In this document: positions 47,736-60,941 of the stretch, piece by piece
Position numbering within the stretch: position 1 is the first letter of the stretch
Layout of the letters: every line of letters begins with the position of its first letter
Source: Aplidium turbinatum
Lineage: Eukaryota > Chordata > Ascidiacea > Aplousobranchia > Polyclinidae
NCBI GenBank assembly: GCA_918807975.1
Contig: OU964932.1
Coordinates: 4,402,001 to 4,466,000, forward strand
Reading direction: 5' to 3'
DNA: 64,000 bases
Program-made: the position numbers and the translations under genes
Notes under the pieces: model-generated
The model's input: only the letters and a program-made list of their open reading frames with translations
Database searches by the model: none
Told to the model about the DNA's origin: nothing

Positions 47736-48996
47736 GAGTTTGATATCAGTGATGGCGTCTTGTTAACAAGAAGTGTTTTATTGGATTATCGTTATATTGC
47801 AATAAACGCCGCGCATTGCGGTGTTGTAGGAGAAAAATACAAATTAAAGTGAAATAAAAATGTCGTCTTTATTGGCCTTGTTGTTGAACCGAATATTGTA
47901 GCCTTAAACTTTTCTGCATGGTCGTAGGACCACTGCAGAATTACGATTGTATTGTATAAAAGAAAATCATGAGTATACAAACTAAGACTCAGGAAGCAGT
48001 TGAATGGGTTTTTATTCATCTATGTAACGTAATTAAATACTTGTTCGATCAAAAATGCTCATTTACATGGAATATTAGTCATATTCGAGCAAGTGAAGAT
48101 TGCAAATGATTGAAAGCTATTTCCAAGCAGGTTCATCGTCTGTTTCTATTGGGACCTTGGGATATCTACTCAGGCGAGCTGTCGATGATATCCTCTCTCA
48201 TGGGAGGGTACTGAGCCAAATTAACTCAATAAATAAAACAATTCTTTTAAAATTATTTGACGTTGATCGAACCTGCTCAAAGCTGCTTGAACCTGTTTCT
48301 GTGGATTGCGTTATTTAAACCAAATGGGTTCAACCACAGGTAAACAGGCGAAGCTTTGAGACAGTTTTTACTATTTCCTTATTTTTTTTTTTCAAATCAC
48401 AAAAAAATTTTGAGAAAGTTTGAATCTGCCAATGTATCAACAATAATTTGTATTCAATATTTTGAAATTTCAATATGTTTGTAATGTCATGTGATATAGC
48501 CCACCCTAAATTATCGACACTGCATAGGAAGGAATAACATTTTAACTTAGCACACGCAAAGAAAAATTGTGAGCTTTGCTTTCTTTTGCATTTTATTGGC
48601 GAACAAGAAAGATATTTATCCATAACTTCTGTCAACGGCCACACGTACACTCATTCCTTCTAATTAAAGAGTTATCTTTTTCGGAAAATTTACTGCCGTG
48701 GGATGTCAGTAGAGATAAAATAACTTTTAAAGCCATGTGCTGAAACTTAGCAAAAGCTGACTAAGTTTTGAGTAACCGATCACAATCAGATCTGATTAAA
48801 CCAAACAGCGCAGCCATTTTAACCCTAGCAAACACGGAACATTCTGTGCTTACTGAGACTGATTTAGCAGAAAATTTGTGACGGATAGAATAAAACCTGA
48901 CCTAGCCTACGCCGATAATACAAAAATTATTTAAACTATGAACGCAAAAATATCTTCTTTAAGAATAGACGTAGCGTATGGGGCTTTGTTATAAGC

Positions 48997-49268
48997 GGTA
49001 CCCGGTCAGTTGGTCGACAGGACAATTGGTCGACAGACAATTGGTCGACAAGACAGTTGGTCGACAGGACGTTAGGTCGACAGAACGATTCATTTTAGGG
49101 TTAGGGTTAGTTAACTAACCTTAACTCTAACCTAACTCTAACTCTAACCCTAACCCTACGCACTTAACCCTAACCTGTCGACCTAACGTCCTGTCGAGTG
49201 TCGACCAATTGTCTTGTCGACCAATTGTCCTGTCGACCAAATGTCTGTCGACCAATCGACCGTGCACC
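48997..49268. mobile_element. Mutator-like MITE with GGTCGACA-repeat arms and telomere-like core
   Basis: The ends GGTACCCGGTC and GACCGTGCACC are inverted and flanked by GTTATAAGC (48988-48996 and 49269-49277), a 9-bp duplication. Each arm is built of about five repeats of TTGGTCGACAGGACA-type sequence. Between the arms lie TTAGGGTTAGGG and, inverted, several CCCTAA/CTCTAA units, so the whole element can fold into a long hairpin. It has no coding capacity. Confidence 0.8.
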
Positions 49269-49511
49269 GTTATAAGCGTGGCGTATGTTAAAGTGACCAT
49301 GTTGTAATGAAAAAAACTGAAACTATATCACTCAATACTTTTATCATAATGCGTTTTATAAAAAATAAAGCTATTTGAAAGAACGAGCAACTGTTGTTGT
49401 AACAAAACCTGTCACTTTAAAAATGATGTTCAGTAGCAACTGATATTGGCTAAGGTGCCATTTTTATTATTGTCATTTTTTTACGCAAATTGCGAAGGTA
49501 CATGTTTAGAT

Positions 49512-49850
49512 CATTGTTTCTTAAACAGGTGAATGGTTCACCCCAGGGTGAATACAATTTTTGCAGGGGTGAACCAACCAAAAGGGGTGAATAAGGGTGA
49601 ACCGTCAGAAATGGATGACAGCTTGCGAGCAGGGTAGCTTTTCCGGGTGTTCAACCTGTTCAGTGAACAGGTGAGAATTTCCAAAAACAAAATCAATTCT
49701 AAGTTTTTCATTTTTTAATCAAAACTAATTGGTTTTTATAAATTTCAATATTTTTTATTGTTTGACAAGGGATGCAAAGACAAGGGTGAATGAAATCTGG
49801 AGATAGACGCTATAGGGGTGAAAAAAACTGAAATAGTTTAAGAAGCACTG
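49512..49850. mobile_element. hAT MITE with 8-bp target duplication
   Basis: The termini CATTGTTTCTTAAAC and GTTTAAGAAGCACTG are inverted with few mismatches and are flanked by GTTTAGAT at 49504-49511 and 49851-49858. The interior contains several GGGGTGAA units near both ends, likely subterminal repeats. No open frame was found. Confidence 0.88.
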
Positions 49851-49858
49851 GTTTAGAT

Positions 49859-51647
<1,789 letters not shown>

Positions 51648-52109
51648 TAAAGATATTTCCAGTACAATACAAATATCAAGTATAAACGCATGAAGTCAAT
51701 GTAAATAATATAAAGAATAAATTGAAACATAAAAACTCTTGAAATTGTAAGTAAATTAATGTACAGCCATGATGAGGGTGCCAGTGCCACACGGTGTGGT
51801 GGGAAAGCCTAATACTTTAAATAAAGTTACCAGCTTAGCATAACTTGCTAGGAAATATATCGTCGACAAGCTTCTGGAAACAGCATTAACACATGAAAAA
51901 TATACACAGTTGATTGAATTCACCGATTTTGATTAACAAAAAATGATTTTTAACAAAGCAAACCTCAACTAAAGCTACTTGAGAACATTTCAAGCGATAA
52001 TGTGTTTGTTCACATAATAATCTTTAGCCAAATCAACAGCCCCACTAAGTGTTTAACATACGTTTATCTATCATTCTGGCTGAGGCTACGCACAAATTTT
52101 GAAGACACC

Positions 52110-52292
52110 CAGTAGCGTTGACAGGGGGGTCTATGGAGGTGCTTTTGGACCCAGGCCCAGGATAATTTAGGGCCCAAAAACTTGAAAAAAACACAGCGTA
52201 TTTTTGGATACAATTAGTTTTTCTTACAATCTTGATTTGAGGCCAGAGGATCTCATTGGTGCCGGGCCTAAAATGTTCTCTCAACGGCCCTG
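52110..52292. mobile_element. Possible hAT-like MITE in intron 1
   Basis: The left edge CAGTAGCGTTGA and right edge TCAACGGCCCTG form imperfect inverted termini, with G+C-rich CCCAGGCCCAGG and GGGCCC interior sequence as in the CAGGGCC elements. No target duplication was found. Boundaries are tentative. Confidence 0.4.
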
Positions 52293-52566
52293 CAGAGCCT
52301 ATAGGTTAGATCAACTTCAATAGCATTGAAGGCAAAGGTGTCAATGCTGTGCAAATTTACAATTTCAAAACATACCGCTTTTGTAGAGTTAGTTTTCAGG
52401 ACAATTTTACACATTACGTTGGGAAAAATATAAAAATTATTTCATCAATTTTTAATCTACAATGCTAACTTTTCAAAATAAACTTTTTATTCCAAACTCA
52501 ACAAAAATATTAAGCGATCTCGTTTAAAGAAAATATAATGCAAATTTGGTATAAATTATAGATACA

Positions 52567-52623
52567 AGTTTAATATTAGAGAAATGAGAAATGTTTTATT
52601 TCTCATTTCTCTAATATTAAACT
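52567..52623. repeat. Perfect 26-bp-arm hairpin in intron 1
   Basis: The segments 52567-52592 (AGTTTAATATTAGAG...) and 52598-52623 are exact complements with a five-base loop. A partial second copy (TTAGAGAAATGTTTTATTTC) follows at about 52645, indicating local duplication. Confidence 0.9.
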
Positions 52624-53175
52624 GAAATGTTTAAACTGAAAAATTAGAGAAATGTTTTATTTCTCTATGGTTCAACAAAGCAAACTCTCTACCAAAGCTT
52701 TAGTTTAATATTAATTTGATAGAATTATTGAAACCTTTCAATATAATTTGTACCAAAGCCGATGCAAATATACAAATATGGGAATAGAATTTCCGAATAT
52801 TGAATCAAGACTAAAATCAATAGAAAACGTTAACAAAGGAAAAGGTCGTTCCACACAAGACCGTGGCCACAAAACATGCCGAAGCCGGTAAAATATTTGA
52901 ATATTTTGTTCAAAAATATCAACACATTGACAAATGCCGCATGACAAATTAGCCCAAACAATATAGAAACGCTACCTGCTGTAACATTTAAAAAAAATTA
53001 AAAGTCATTTCTCTGATTTTTTATTCTTAAAACACGTATTTATGATGTACTTTTTAAGTCTGTTGTTGCAGTTTTATATCACAAAATTTTTTGAAATATT
53101 TTTTTACGATTTACCACATTTTTCTGAAAGTTGTCTTTATTTCTGTTTAAATTTTATTGACCTATTTATTTATAG

Positions 53176-53340
<165 letters not shown>

Positions 53341-54944
53341 TGAGTGGGAAAAATGATATTATTCTCCTATTGTTACCTCCCGCCTACATTCTTACTTCCG
53401 TTACTTCATTTTTTTCATTTAACTACTAAAAAATTTGCTTATAAAGTCAAATTTTGTTTTAATGTAGCGGTGAGCAATTTATGTTGTGCTTTCAATAGAA
53501 TCAAAAGTTCAAGAATAGGTTCAACGCATTATATCTAACTTTTGAAAAATAGTGCATTACATTTGTTCGTGTTGAAAAAAAAGATGAAAAAGACATCACC
53601 AAGGCAAAAATATATCAACAACTTATAACGACTCTGAGCCATACAAAGCAGAATAATGCAGTTTAAAGAAGTACACTTTGGCTAGAAAGCGCAAAATTTA
53701 AAAAATTTGACGTAAGGCATCAAGAACCACTTCAAGAAATAAACACGGGAATGGGTATCATGGAAAAGTGGCTGATGCCTCGTTTCCGGTTCATCGTAAT
53801 CAGGCTGGAAAAAATTATAGTCTTGAAACTAAATAATCGCAAATTATTTACAACTGCTCCTGTTTCTTGTTTTTGAAAAAGAAAACGACTTCTTACAAAT
53901 TAAATTTTGATAGTTATTTAATGTCATTACTTGCAAAGAAGCGTAATGCACCAAAAATAAACAATTTGTCTTGCACAAGTTATCATTTTCCATAATGAAA
54001 ATAAGATGCCTGTTTCCCATACGCTTGTTTACAAGTCACAGATTTTTGTCATGGTTGAGCAGGCCATACAGGTCACCTAGGCTCGTATTTAAGAGATCCG
54101 GTTTCCTAGGCCAACCATATTGAAGCCGCACATAGGGATACTGTATTTTCACATTGATACATGCTAGCTAAAAACATAAGTGAAATAAAGCGTCAGAGTT
54201 AACTTTGCTGCCCAACACATGTTCCGCGTTCAAGTGAGATGAACCTGTGCTGAGAATGCCTATGATTTTACAGTTTCATAATTTCAAATATTCATTGTAA
54301 AATTTTTGACATGTAAACATTTAAAGTTGTTTCAGACAAGTCTGAAAAACAATTATTTATAACCAATCATCAGTTTACTTGCGCAGTTTAAAATGAAATA
54401 GCAAATACCGTACTGCATATTCAAATGAGCTATAACTCTGTCATTGCAATGTTTTAAAACATTGCAGATGTTTGGGCCTTTTTTCTTAACCTTGTTGCAA
54501 CTTACCAGTGTTTTTAAGTTTACTTCAACAATTTTAATATTGTTTAAAAATACAGTATACAAAACTATCTTGCATCCACATTCTCAACTAATTGTTTCTC
54601 TTTATTTTAAATACAGTAAAACTATCCATATAAAGAACTTCAAAATTGTTGTTGCTGCAATGTCATCCCACAATGAAATTTCTATTTTCGGTTTTAACTT
54701 TCGATCGCGAGTGTACAAAAGTGGTTGCTGGGAGTTTACCAAGAGGCTATTGCATCTCACACATATTTAATCAGGAGTGGTTGATGATAACTAAGCTTTT
54801 CATTTGGTATAAATTCGCCTTTTAGGGGATTAATGAAATTATACAATTTTGGTAAAGAGGTCACTTTCTTCATCCACAGACATATACAACCAAGCAACCA
54901 CACGGCATTTAACATAATCCATTAAAATTGAACATAAATTATAA

Positions 54945-54991
54945 GCTACAAACGTTTTCGGCCATACACACGTTAGCCCTTATCAAGTAAC
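54945..54991 (-). ncRNA. Hammerhead-like motif, solo, in Six1/2 intron 2
   Basis: On the minus strand (antisense to the gene): stem I GUUAC with GUAGC (five pairs, one G-U), variant core UUGAUAA, an unpaired G, stem II GGCUA/UGGCC, GAA, self-complementary AACGUU and U as the cleavage-site base. The core shares the same two differences from CUGAUGA as the motif at 24.7 kb. No clear element boundary was seen. Confidence 0.55.
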
Positions 54992-55545
54992 AAAAAATTT
55001 ATGAAATTCAATGAGATATTTCACCAAAAGATAAAACCATTTAAAAAATAGTGAATGAAACCAAAAGATATATAAGTCAGCTTTAGTCAAAAAAATAACT
55101 ATAACAGACCAAAATGTTTAATTCTTTTTAACATTGTAAAAAGTTATGTAGGCTAACAACGCGATTCTTGCTTTAAAGTTTTTGAGTGTAGGCAAGGTCA
55201 TAATTTGCGTTTTTACCAAGTATTGATGGAAAATTTATATCGCATTGCAAGTCTGATTCCTAATTAAATTATACAGGAAACTTCTGACTCCATGAACACT
55301 TATCCATAATACCTATTCTTCTTTCATTTGTTAATATAAAAGGTTCGGTTTCCTCAACGAGCAATTGAGATAAGTTTTGGTCTCAAAGGCATTCGAACTG
55401 CCCTGAACGTTTATCGGTTCTCTATTAAATCAATCAGTCTCAATGGAACAAGTGCTGATAGAGCAACACGAATATGCAAAAATAATCCCTGGGCAAAAAT
55501 AAAGATGAAGAAAACACAACTCCGGCTACGACCACCTACCCAACG

Positions 55546-55635
55546 ATCCCAGACAGTAAAATCTGTCATTTTTACATTAATTCAACGTCTGCAGACCAAT
55601 GTAATGTACAAATGACAGATTTTACTGTCTGGGAT
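55546..55635. repeat. 90-bp hairpin MITE centred on CTGCAG
   Basis: ATCCCAGACAGTAAAATCTG at the left is matched by its inverse at the right end, and the arms continue inward (TGTCATTT) to a CTGCAG centre. The internal TTTTTACATT and CGTCTGCAGAC are shared with the palindrome at 40070. Size and symmetry suit a miniature inverted-repeat element in intron 2. Confidence 0.75.
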
Positions 55636-56379
55636 GTGCTCGAAGTTATTTTGACCCAGTTGAAGATGAGGATACTTGAGTTTTGTTTAAAAAATAGTTT
55701 GCAAGAGAAAGAAAAATTTCGAAAAATCAACTTTTCATATCTGTTACAAATTACCATTAGAAGTACATTGCAAATTTTTACCTGTTTGTGCCGGAAACAG
55801 AAAATTTAAATGAATTGAAGACTCGATGGAAAAATTTGTGTTTTGCCAATTTAAGTAATTTAATGCATCAGTTTTGTTCGCCAAGATCATAGAAAACGTT
55901 TCAAAGCACGGTTTTTGCTCTGGCTGTGGCTTTATACAAATGCTATCATTATTAAATCATAGAAAATAAACATGAAAAGTTCAAAATCTACTGCTGTAAG
56001 TAAGCAACCAACATTTAACGTAAAACCATTTTGGTATTTCCCATCATTTTTCAAACAGCGGCATAGACTGTCAACCTACGTCCATCTTGAATCTTGGCCG
56101 CCATTTTGTTTTTATAGAGTGCATAATTCGTTGCTTTGCTTACCTGCCGGTAACAATGAGGATATTTTCATAAACGTTTCCAAATCAATAAAAATATTTC
56201 AATCTTTGTAATCTTAAACCAGCCCAGAAAACGTTTAAAAGAGAAGTATTTTATTTTTTTTAAAGCATTGATGTAATAATGTATTTCTTTTGTTACACTA
56301 TTCCTCTTGTTCAGATATCAGCACTGTGCTTGTTGGATGTTCTCTATGATTCCGTTTAACTTTAAATATTTCTTTTCAG

Positions 56380-56941
56380 AGATGGCAGCGACTTATCACA
56401 GAGTGGCATGTCCATCCCTCCATCCGGAATCAATACCCCGCCGCTTCAACAGGCCGGGATGGATGGGATGAGTTCAGCGGGACACGGATCTTCGCTTTCC
56501 GGCGAAGGCATAGAAAGCAAACCCGGTGTCGAAGGAATGTCACAAATGCAACATCCTCAAGTGTTACATCAGCACCAAGACCAAATTATGCACCATCATC
56601 CCCATGCTCACACTCCTCCTCATCCGTCGCATCATCCTCTACATCTTCATCACAATCAACCTCCCATTATTCCATCACAGAGCATGATCATGAGCACTCT
56701 TCAAGATCAACACTCACTCGCCCATCACAGGGCCAGCGGAAGTATCCCTGGACAGTATACAATGGCAGATACCCCACATAGCAGTCACATGCCCTCTCTA
56801 CAGCATCAAGAGATGCAGTATGCTCCACATCCCGGACAGATCGGGCATCACATGGTCCCAGTGTCTCACCCCCCGGTCAGCATGCAAGAATCCATGATGC
56901 AACATGGAATTCCCAGCAACGCAGTAGAGATGGGAACGTGA
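56380..56941 (+). CDS. Six1/2: Six1/2 exon 3, C-terminal region and stop
   Basis: The acceptor TTCTTTTCAG completes codon 252, and the exon encodes residues 253-438, ending NAVEMGT-TGA at 56939-56941. The tail is low-complexity: SGINTPPLQQAGMDGM, then a histidine/glutamine-rich tract at about residues 310-344 (HQHQDQIMHHHPHAHTPPHP) and Met/Gln/His-rich sequence. Conservation with vertebrate SIX1/SIX2 is not obvious after the homeodomain. The three exons total 1317 bases, exactly 439 codons, which supports the model. Confidence 0.95.
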
Positions 56942-58610
56942 TCGCGAAATGAAAACCCACCAATCATAAACTTTGCTCACGTAATATGATCAGGTGACCA
57001 GTTTAGAAAATTATTTAAACAATGTTGTATTTCTTTTCTAAATTTTGTTTTTGGACCCAGCTTTGACCATGACCAATCGTAGAAAAAAATAATTGTGGAT
57101 TTTGCAAAATCATGGAAACATATGGCTCATTATCTTAATGCTATTGTGGTGATCATATGTTACAGCTAGAGATTCCCAACTAATAGTTGTTCATTTTTGC
57201 TCTTTCTAAGTTTTTAAAAGAGAGAATTTGCTCTAAAAACTATTTTCTAAGTAAAACCTGTGAATGTACCACAGAGTTTTACCCAAGCTGCCATATTTCA
57301 TTATGCTTCTTAACTTGGCTGGCTTTAACGTGCCACAAGGAAAACATTGACCGCATGTTGGGAGCCTATGTTGTAGCCTAATATGGGCCATAATAACATT
57401 AGGTCTCAACTTTTGACTTACTTTGACAAGTGATTATTTTTCTGTTTTGGGATGCATTCTATAATTCCATTCCACAGCATTTTCTACTGCACGTTCGTTG
57501 TTTTCAACGCTTTGTTGCATAGCGGTGACGTCACACATGTTAGACGTTAACTGTGTATTAGTCTCGCTGGAGCCATATGCTGTTATCTTCACTGTAACTT
57601 TCATATATTATTTAGTAGCTTTTCGTATTTGCGAGCTGGATTATTCTACAAGTTTTATGCTGCAAACGCAATCAAACTACTGGACCACTCGAGACAGATA
57701 GCAAAGCTTGAAACTTTTATGCATTTGGCAGTAGGAAAAGTTTAATTATTTTTATAACTTGGTGTGGACATTAGAGTTAACAATGACACAAAGCTTAGTT
57801 TAATTTGTTGACAAGAAAAATCAAACCGTTCTGACGAAACCTTTCTAATTCAAGCTTTATTATTTTTGTCATTCCTTTACGTTGCACCATTTGGTGTTTT
57901 GCAATTTTGTCTTTTCCTGAAAAATAATCTTATGGTGTACCTCCCTCTCAAAAAAGTTTAAAAAGTTTGTTAGAATACTAGGGAGCATAGAAAGATTAAA
58001 TTTCATGCACCAATTATTGCTCAACTAACACATAAAAATGTTACTTTAAATTGGTAATGACCCTTTCACCAAGGCTGATCTAAGTAATTGTTTGCTTAGT
58101 TATCTGAAATAGACAAAGTTGTGTTAAATATCATTACATTAGTTACTTAGTTCCCACATTTAGCCATACTGTTCCGTTCTACCGCATGTTCTACTATTGT
58201 TGTGTTACTTGTACTTGAACTTTTTTATCATATTACACGAAAAACAATTTATGTTTTTATGATGTTACAACTGAAACCACCAGTAAGGCTCTTGTCTAAA
58301 GGATGTGTATATTTAAAGTATTAGGAAAAGAGTTTTAAAAAACCAACAGCAATTATTCCAATCAAAACTTTTAATTGAAATTTATTCATGAAATTCATTC
58401 CTTTTAAAGCTTTTTGTTCCTTCTTAAAATCGCTTTTTCATTATTCTGATGTTATAATATATGACCAAAGGAGGAAAGCAATGCTTTGACCAGGTGATGT
58501 GTTGATTCGTCGGATCCTTTTCAATGCTCGCTCACTTATTTGTTTGCATTCGTTGTTTGTGATTTTTCTTTATAGTAATCGTACAATAAACTATGATTCA
58601 AAAGTATAAC
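56942..58610 (+). other. Putative Six1/2 3' UTR
   Basis: AT-rich sequence following the stop codon with no further exon. ATTAAA at 57995-58000 and AATAAA at 58585-58590 are candidate polyadenylation signals. Use of the second would give a 3' UTR of about 1.65 kb. No other gene was seen. Confidence 0.45.
58585..58590 (+). terminator. Candidate polyadenylation signal
   Basis: First canonical AATAAA that I find downstream of the Six1/2 stop codon, 1.64 kb after it, in TCGTACAATAAACTATG. Transcript data are required to confirm its use. Confidence 0.4.
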
Positions 58611-59049
58611 CAGGTATTAACGTATACCGGAAACCAGTCATATGTATAGCAAGATCAACAAAGAATTGCTACGTTATAGCATAAGTTGTAAGACACAGTG
58701 TCTCTGGTAACTTTTGCCTTGAGAAAGTGAAGCAAGGAAAGAATCCAGACCACAAATTAACCCATAGCTTGATCAAGAACGATAATTAAGAAAAACTGCA
58801 AGGTTTTTGTAAGTTTGTTTTGTAAATTCAACATAAAAAAGAATTACTTAAAATAGAACAATTAAATCAATAGTTTAATAAAAAAAAAAATAGTTTGCAA
58901 AGGCATATTGGAAAACGATTAGTTAAACACTGAGTATCTTAGATTGTGATTGTGAGAAAGTATTTAGTCGAAATAAAAACATATAGCCTAATAATTGATG
59001 ATGATACAAAATGCACAAAAGTGTGTCAAAAATGAAGATGTAGTACTAG

Positions 59050-59350
59050 TCCGTCCTGATAGCTCAGTTAATTAGCGTGTGGCTTCGTAAAGTAAGAAGC
59101 TTCAAGATCAGGCGGTGCTGGTTCGACTCTCGTGATGTGCGCTTTACCAATGCATTCTAAGGACTGCTCTACATTCAGCGGCACATAATGAATGGAAGAA
59201 TTCTCCAACACTTCAACAATCGGAAAGTTCACTCTGTCAATCTCGGTGACCAGCCTTTCGTGAAAATCTTCTACAAGTATGAGAAACCACCAGAAATAAC
59301 CTATCAGGGCTTTGTCAGTCCGAAGATAAAGATTCAAAACCAACCAACCA
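59050..59350 (+). repeat. SINE family A copy, complete
   Basis: tRNA-like head CCTGATAGCTCAGTTAATTA and B-box CTGGTTCGACTC, body with AAGGACTGCTCTACATTCAG, CAATCGGAAAG and CAATCTCGGTGACC, then TTCTACAAGTATGAGAAACC, ending in AAACCAACCAACCA. Together with 16816 it shows the uninterrupted arrangement of the copy at 13164. Confidence 0.82.
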
Positions 59351-60573
59351 AGCTTACCAGGTGATTTGAAAAACCATCCACAACTCGTGTAATCTTCAAA
59401 ACGCTTGCTACCCCGTTCGTTCAGTGAAATTTGAACTCTTCTGTTATTTAGATTTACCAACTTTTTCAAACAGCTTGCTCGTACTTTGAAAGTTTATTAC
59501 ATCAAAGATATTTAGTGGCAAATATGGATACAGCTCAGTAGCAAAAAACTTTTTTTTTCAAGTTTCAGAAAATCTTGTGCATCAATGTTGTAACATTATT
59601 TTGCTACAAGAGAGACATGGAATTTTTTAGTTGTCACATCAAGCCAATTTAATCAGCGCTGTAGTTATTTTTAACCGTATCTTTTTGAGATACAATATCT
59701 GTAAAATATCTTTCTTTCTCTGAACAATTGCAAAAGTTAACGACTTTTGACGGAGTAGGAACACAACTAACAATGACGTAATATTTTGGCTGTAAACGTT
59801 TTGCAGGTTTATTTAGGCCTAGTTAAATATCGGTATTGCAGTAAACGTAAATCTTATCTTTGAAGTGCAAATGCATTTTGCTTAATACCATAATAATTGT
59901 ATTGAGATTTCACGGTATAAAGTCAATATACCTAAGCAGCTGAGATTAATTTGACGGTCTCCTTCTAAACTTGATCAGTAACTTGTTTATTTTTTGCTTT
60001 TTTTTTATTTTATTTTATATTTTGTATAAGTCCAATCGAAAGCGTCATCATCAATCAAATAAAATACACTTTTATTTTAAATTCATTGAATGTTTCTGAA
60101 CATTGTCCAGACATAAAAATTACTATTCTCCAACGTAAAGCTATTAAATTCACCTCAATGCATGGTAGAGTCCTAAACCTGTCAAGAATCATTTTATAAC
60201 TGTACAGCTGCGAGCATTTTTCAATGTTTTCTTCTTACTCATGTACGACGAGCCGAAATCAATATACCACAACACAGTAGGTCTACACTTGGTTTACGCG
60301 GGGGAAAGTAAGTTGTCTTTAAGCATCTCACCATTACATGATGCATATACGTCATCGCTTCTAACTTAAACTATTGCGTTTGTTGCAGTCGTACGCTTGG
60401 GGAAAAGTAAAAATGGCATTGCTTGTTTCTTCTTAATTTTGAAACGACTTGTTTCTTAATTTCAATCGCTACGACATGCGGCATGATTGTCAGTGGTGTA
60501 GCTAGCCTATGTGAAAAAATATATCAATTCAACCAAAGCAAGTAAGCTACTGTATCAAAAACATCTTCTATAG
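59351..60573. other. No gene recognised
   Basis: AT-rich. CAGTGGTGTAGCTAGCC near 60492 resembles one terminus of the CAGTGGCGTAGCTAG element type seen at 2947, but no matching second end was found. Confidence 0.5.
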
Positions 60574-60933
60574 CAGGGTTACTCAACTAATGTTAACAAA
60601 GGTCCTGTTTGACAAGTTGAATGTTTTTAGCGGTCCGGTGAGTAAATTATTTCATACGCAACCACGAAAGTAAAACTTTCAGTGCCAGTACCGAACCATT
60701 TTCTTTTAGTGAAATGTATCTCGACTTGAATTTGTGACAAAGTGTTCAGGAGTCTTGATGGCTTAGCTAAGTTAGGAAGATAATCACAGAAAATTTTGTT
60801 TCCTCCCAGTAGAAATCTGTTTAAAAAGGCCCTGAAACGTTGCAATGAGGTTATTCTTCCAGAAGCCCGAGGTCCATCATCAACACCCAGAAGGTCCGGA
60901 TTCGGACCGCGGTCCGCTAGTTGAGTAGCCCTG
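60574..60933. mobile_element. hAT MITE with 8-bp target duplication
   Basis: The termini CAGGGTTACTCAACTA and TAGTTGAGTAGCCCTG are complementary at 15 of 16 positions. TTCTATAG flanks both sides (60566-60573 and 60934-60941). Near the right end are GGTCCGGATTCGGACC and GCGGTCCGC, and GCGGTCCGG near the left. No transposase frame was found. Confidence 0.9.
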
Positions 60934-60941
60934 TTCTATAG

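Noticed and set aside
49090-49180. Telomere or chromosome end
   Set aside because: The TTAGGG-like units are few, degenerate, in both orientations and enclosed in a MITE with target duplication, so they are interstitial.
59068-59469. 133-codon open frame on the minus strand
   Set aside because: It overlaps a family A SINE in antisense and is explained by that repeat.
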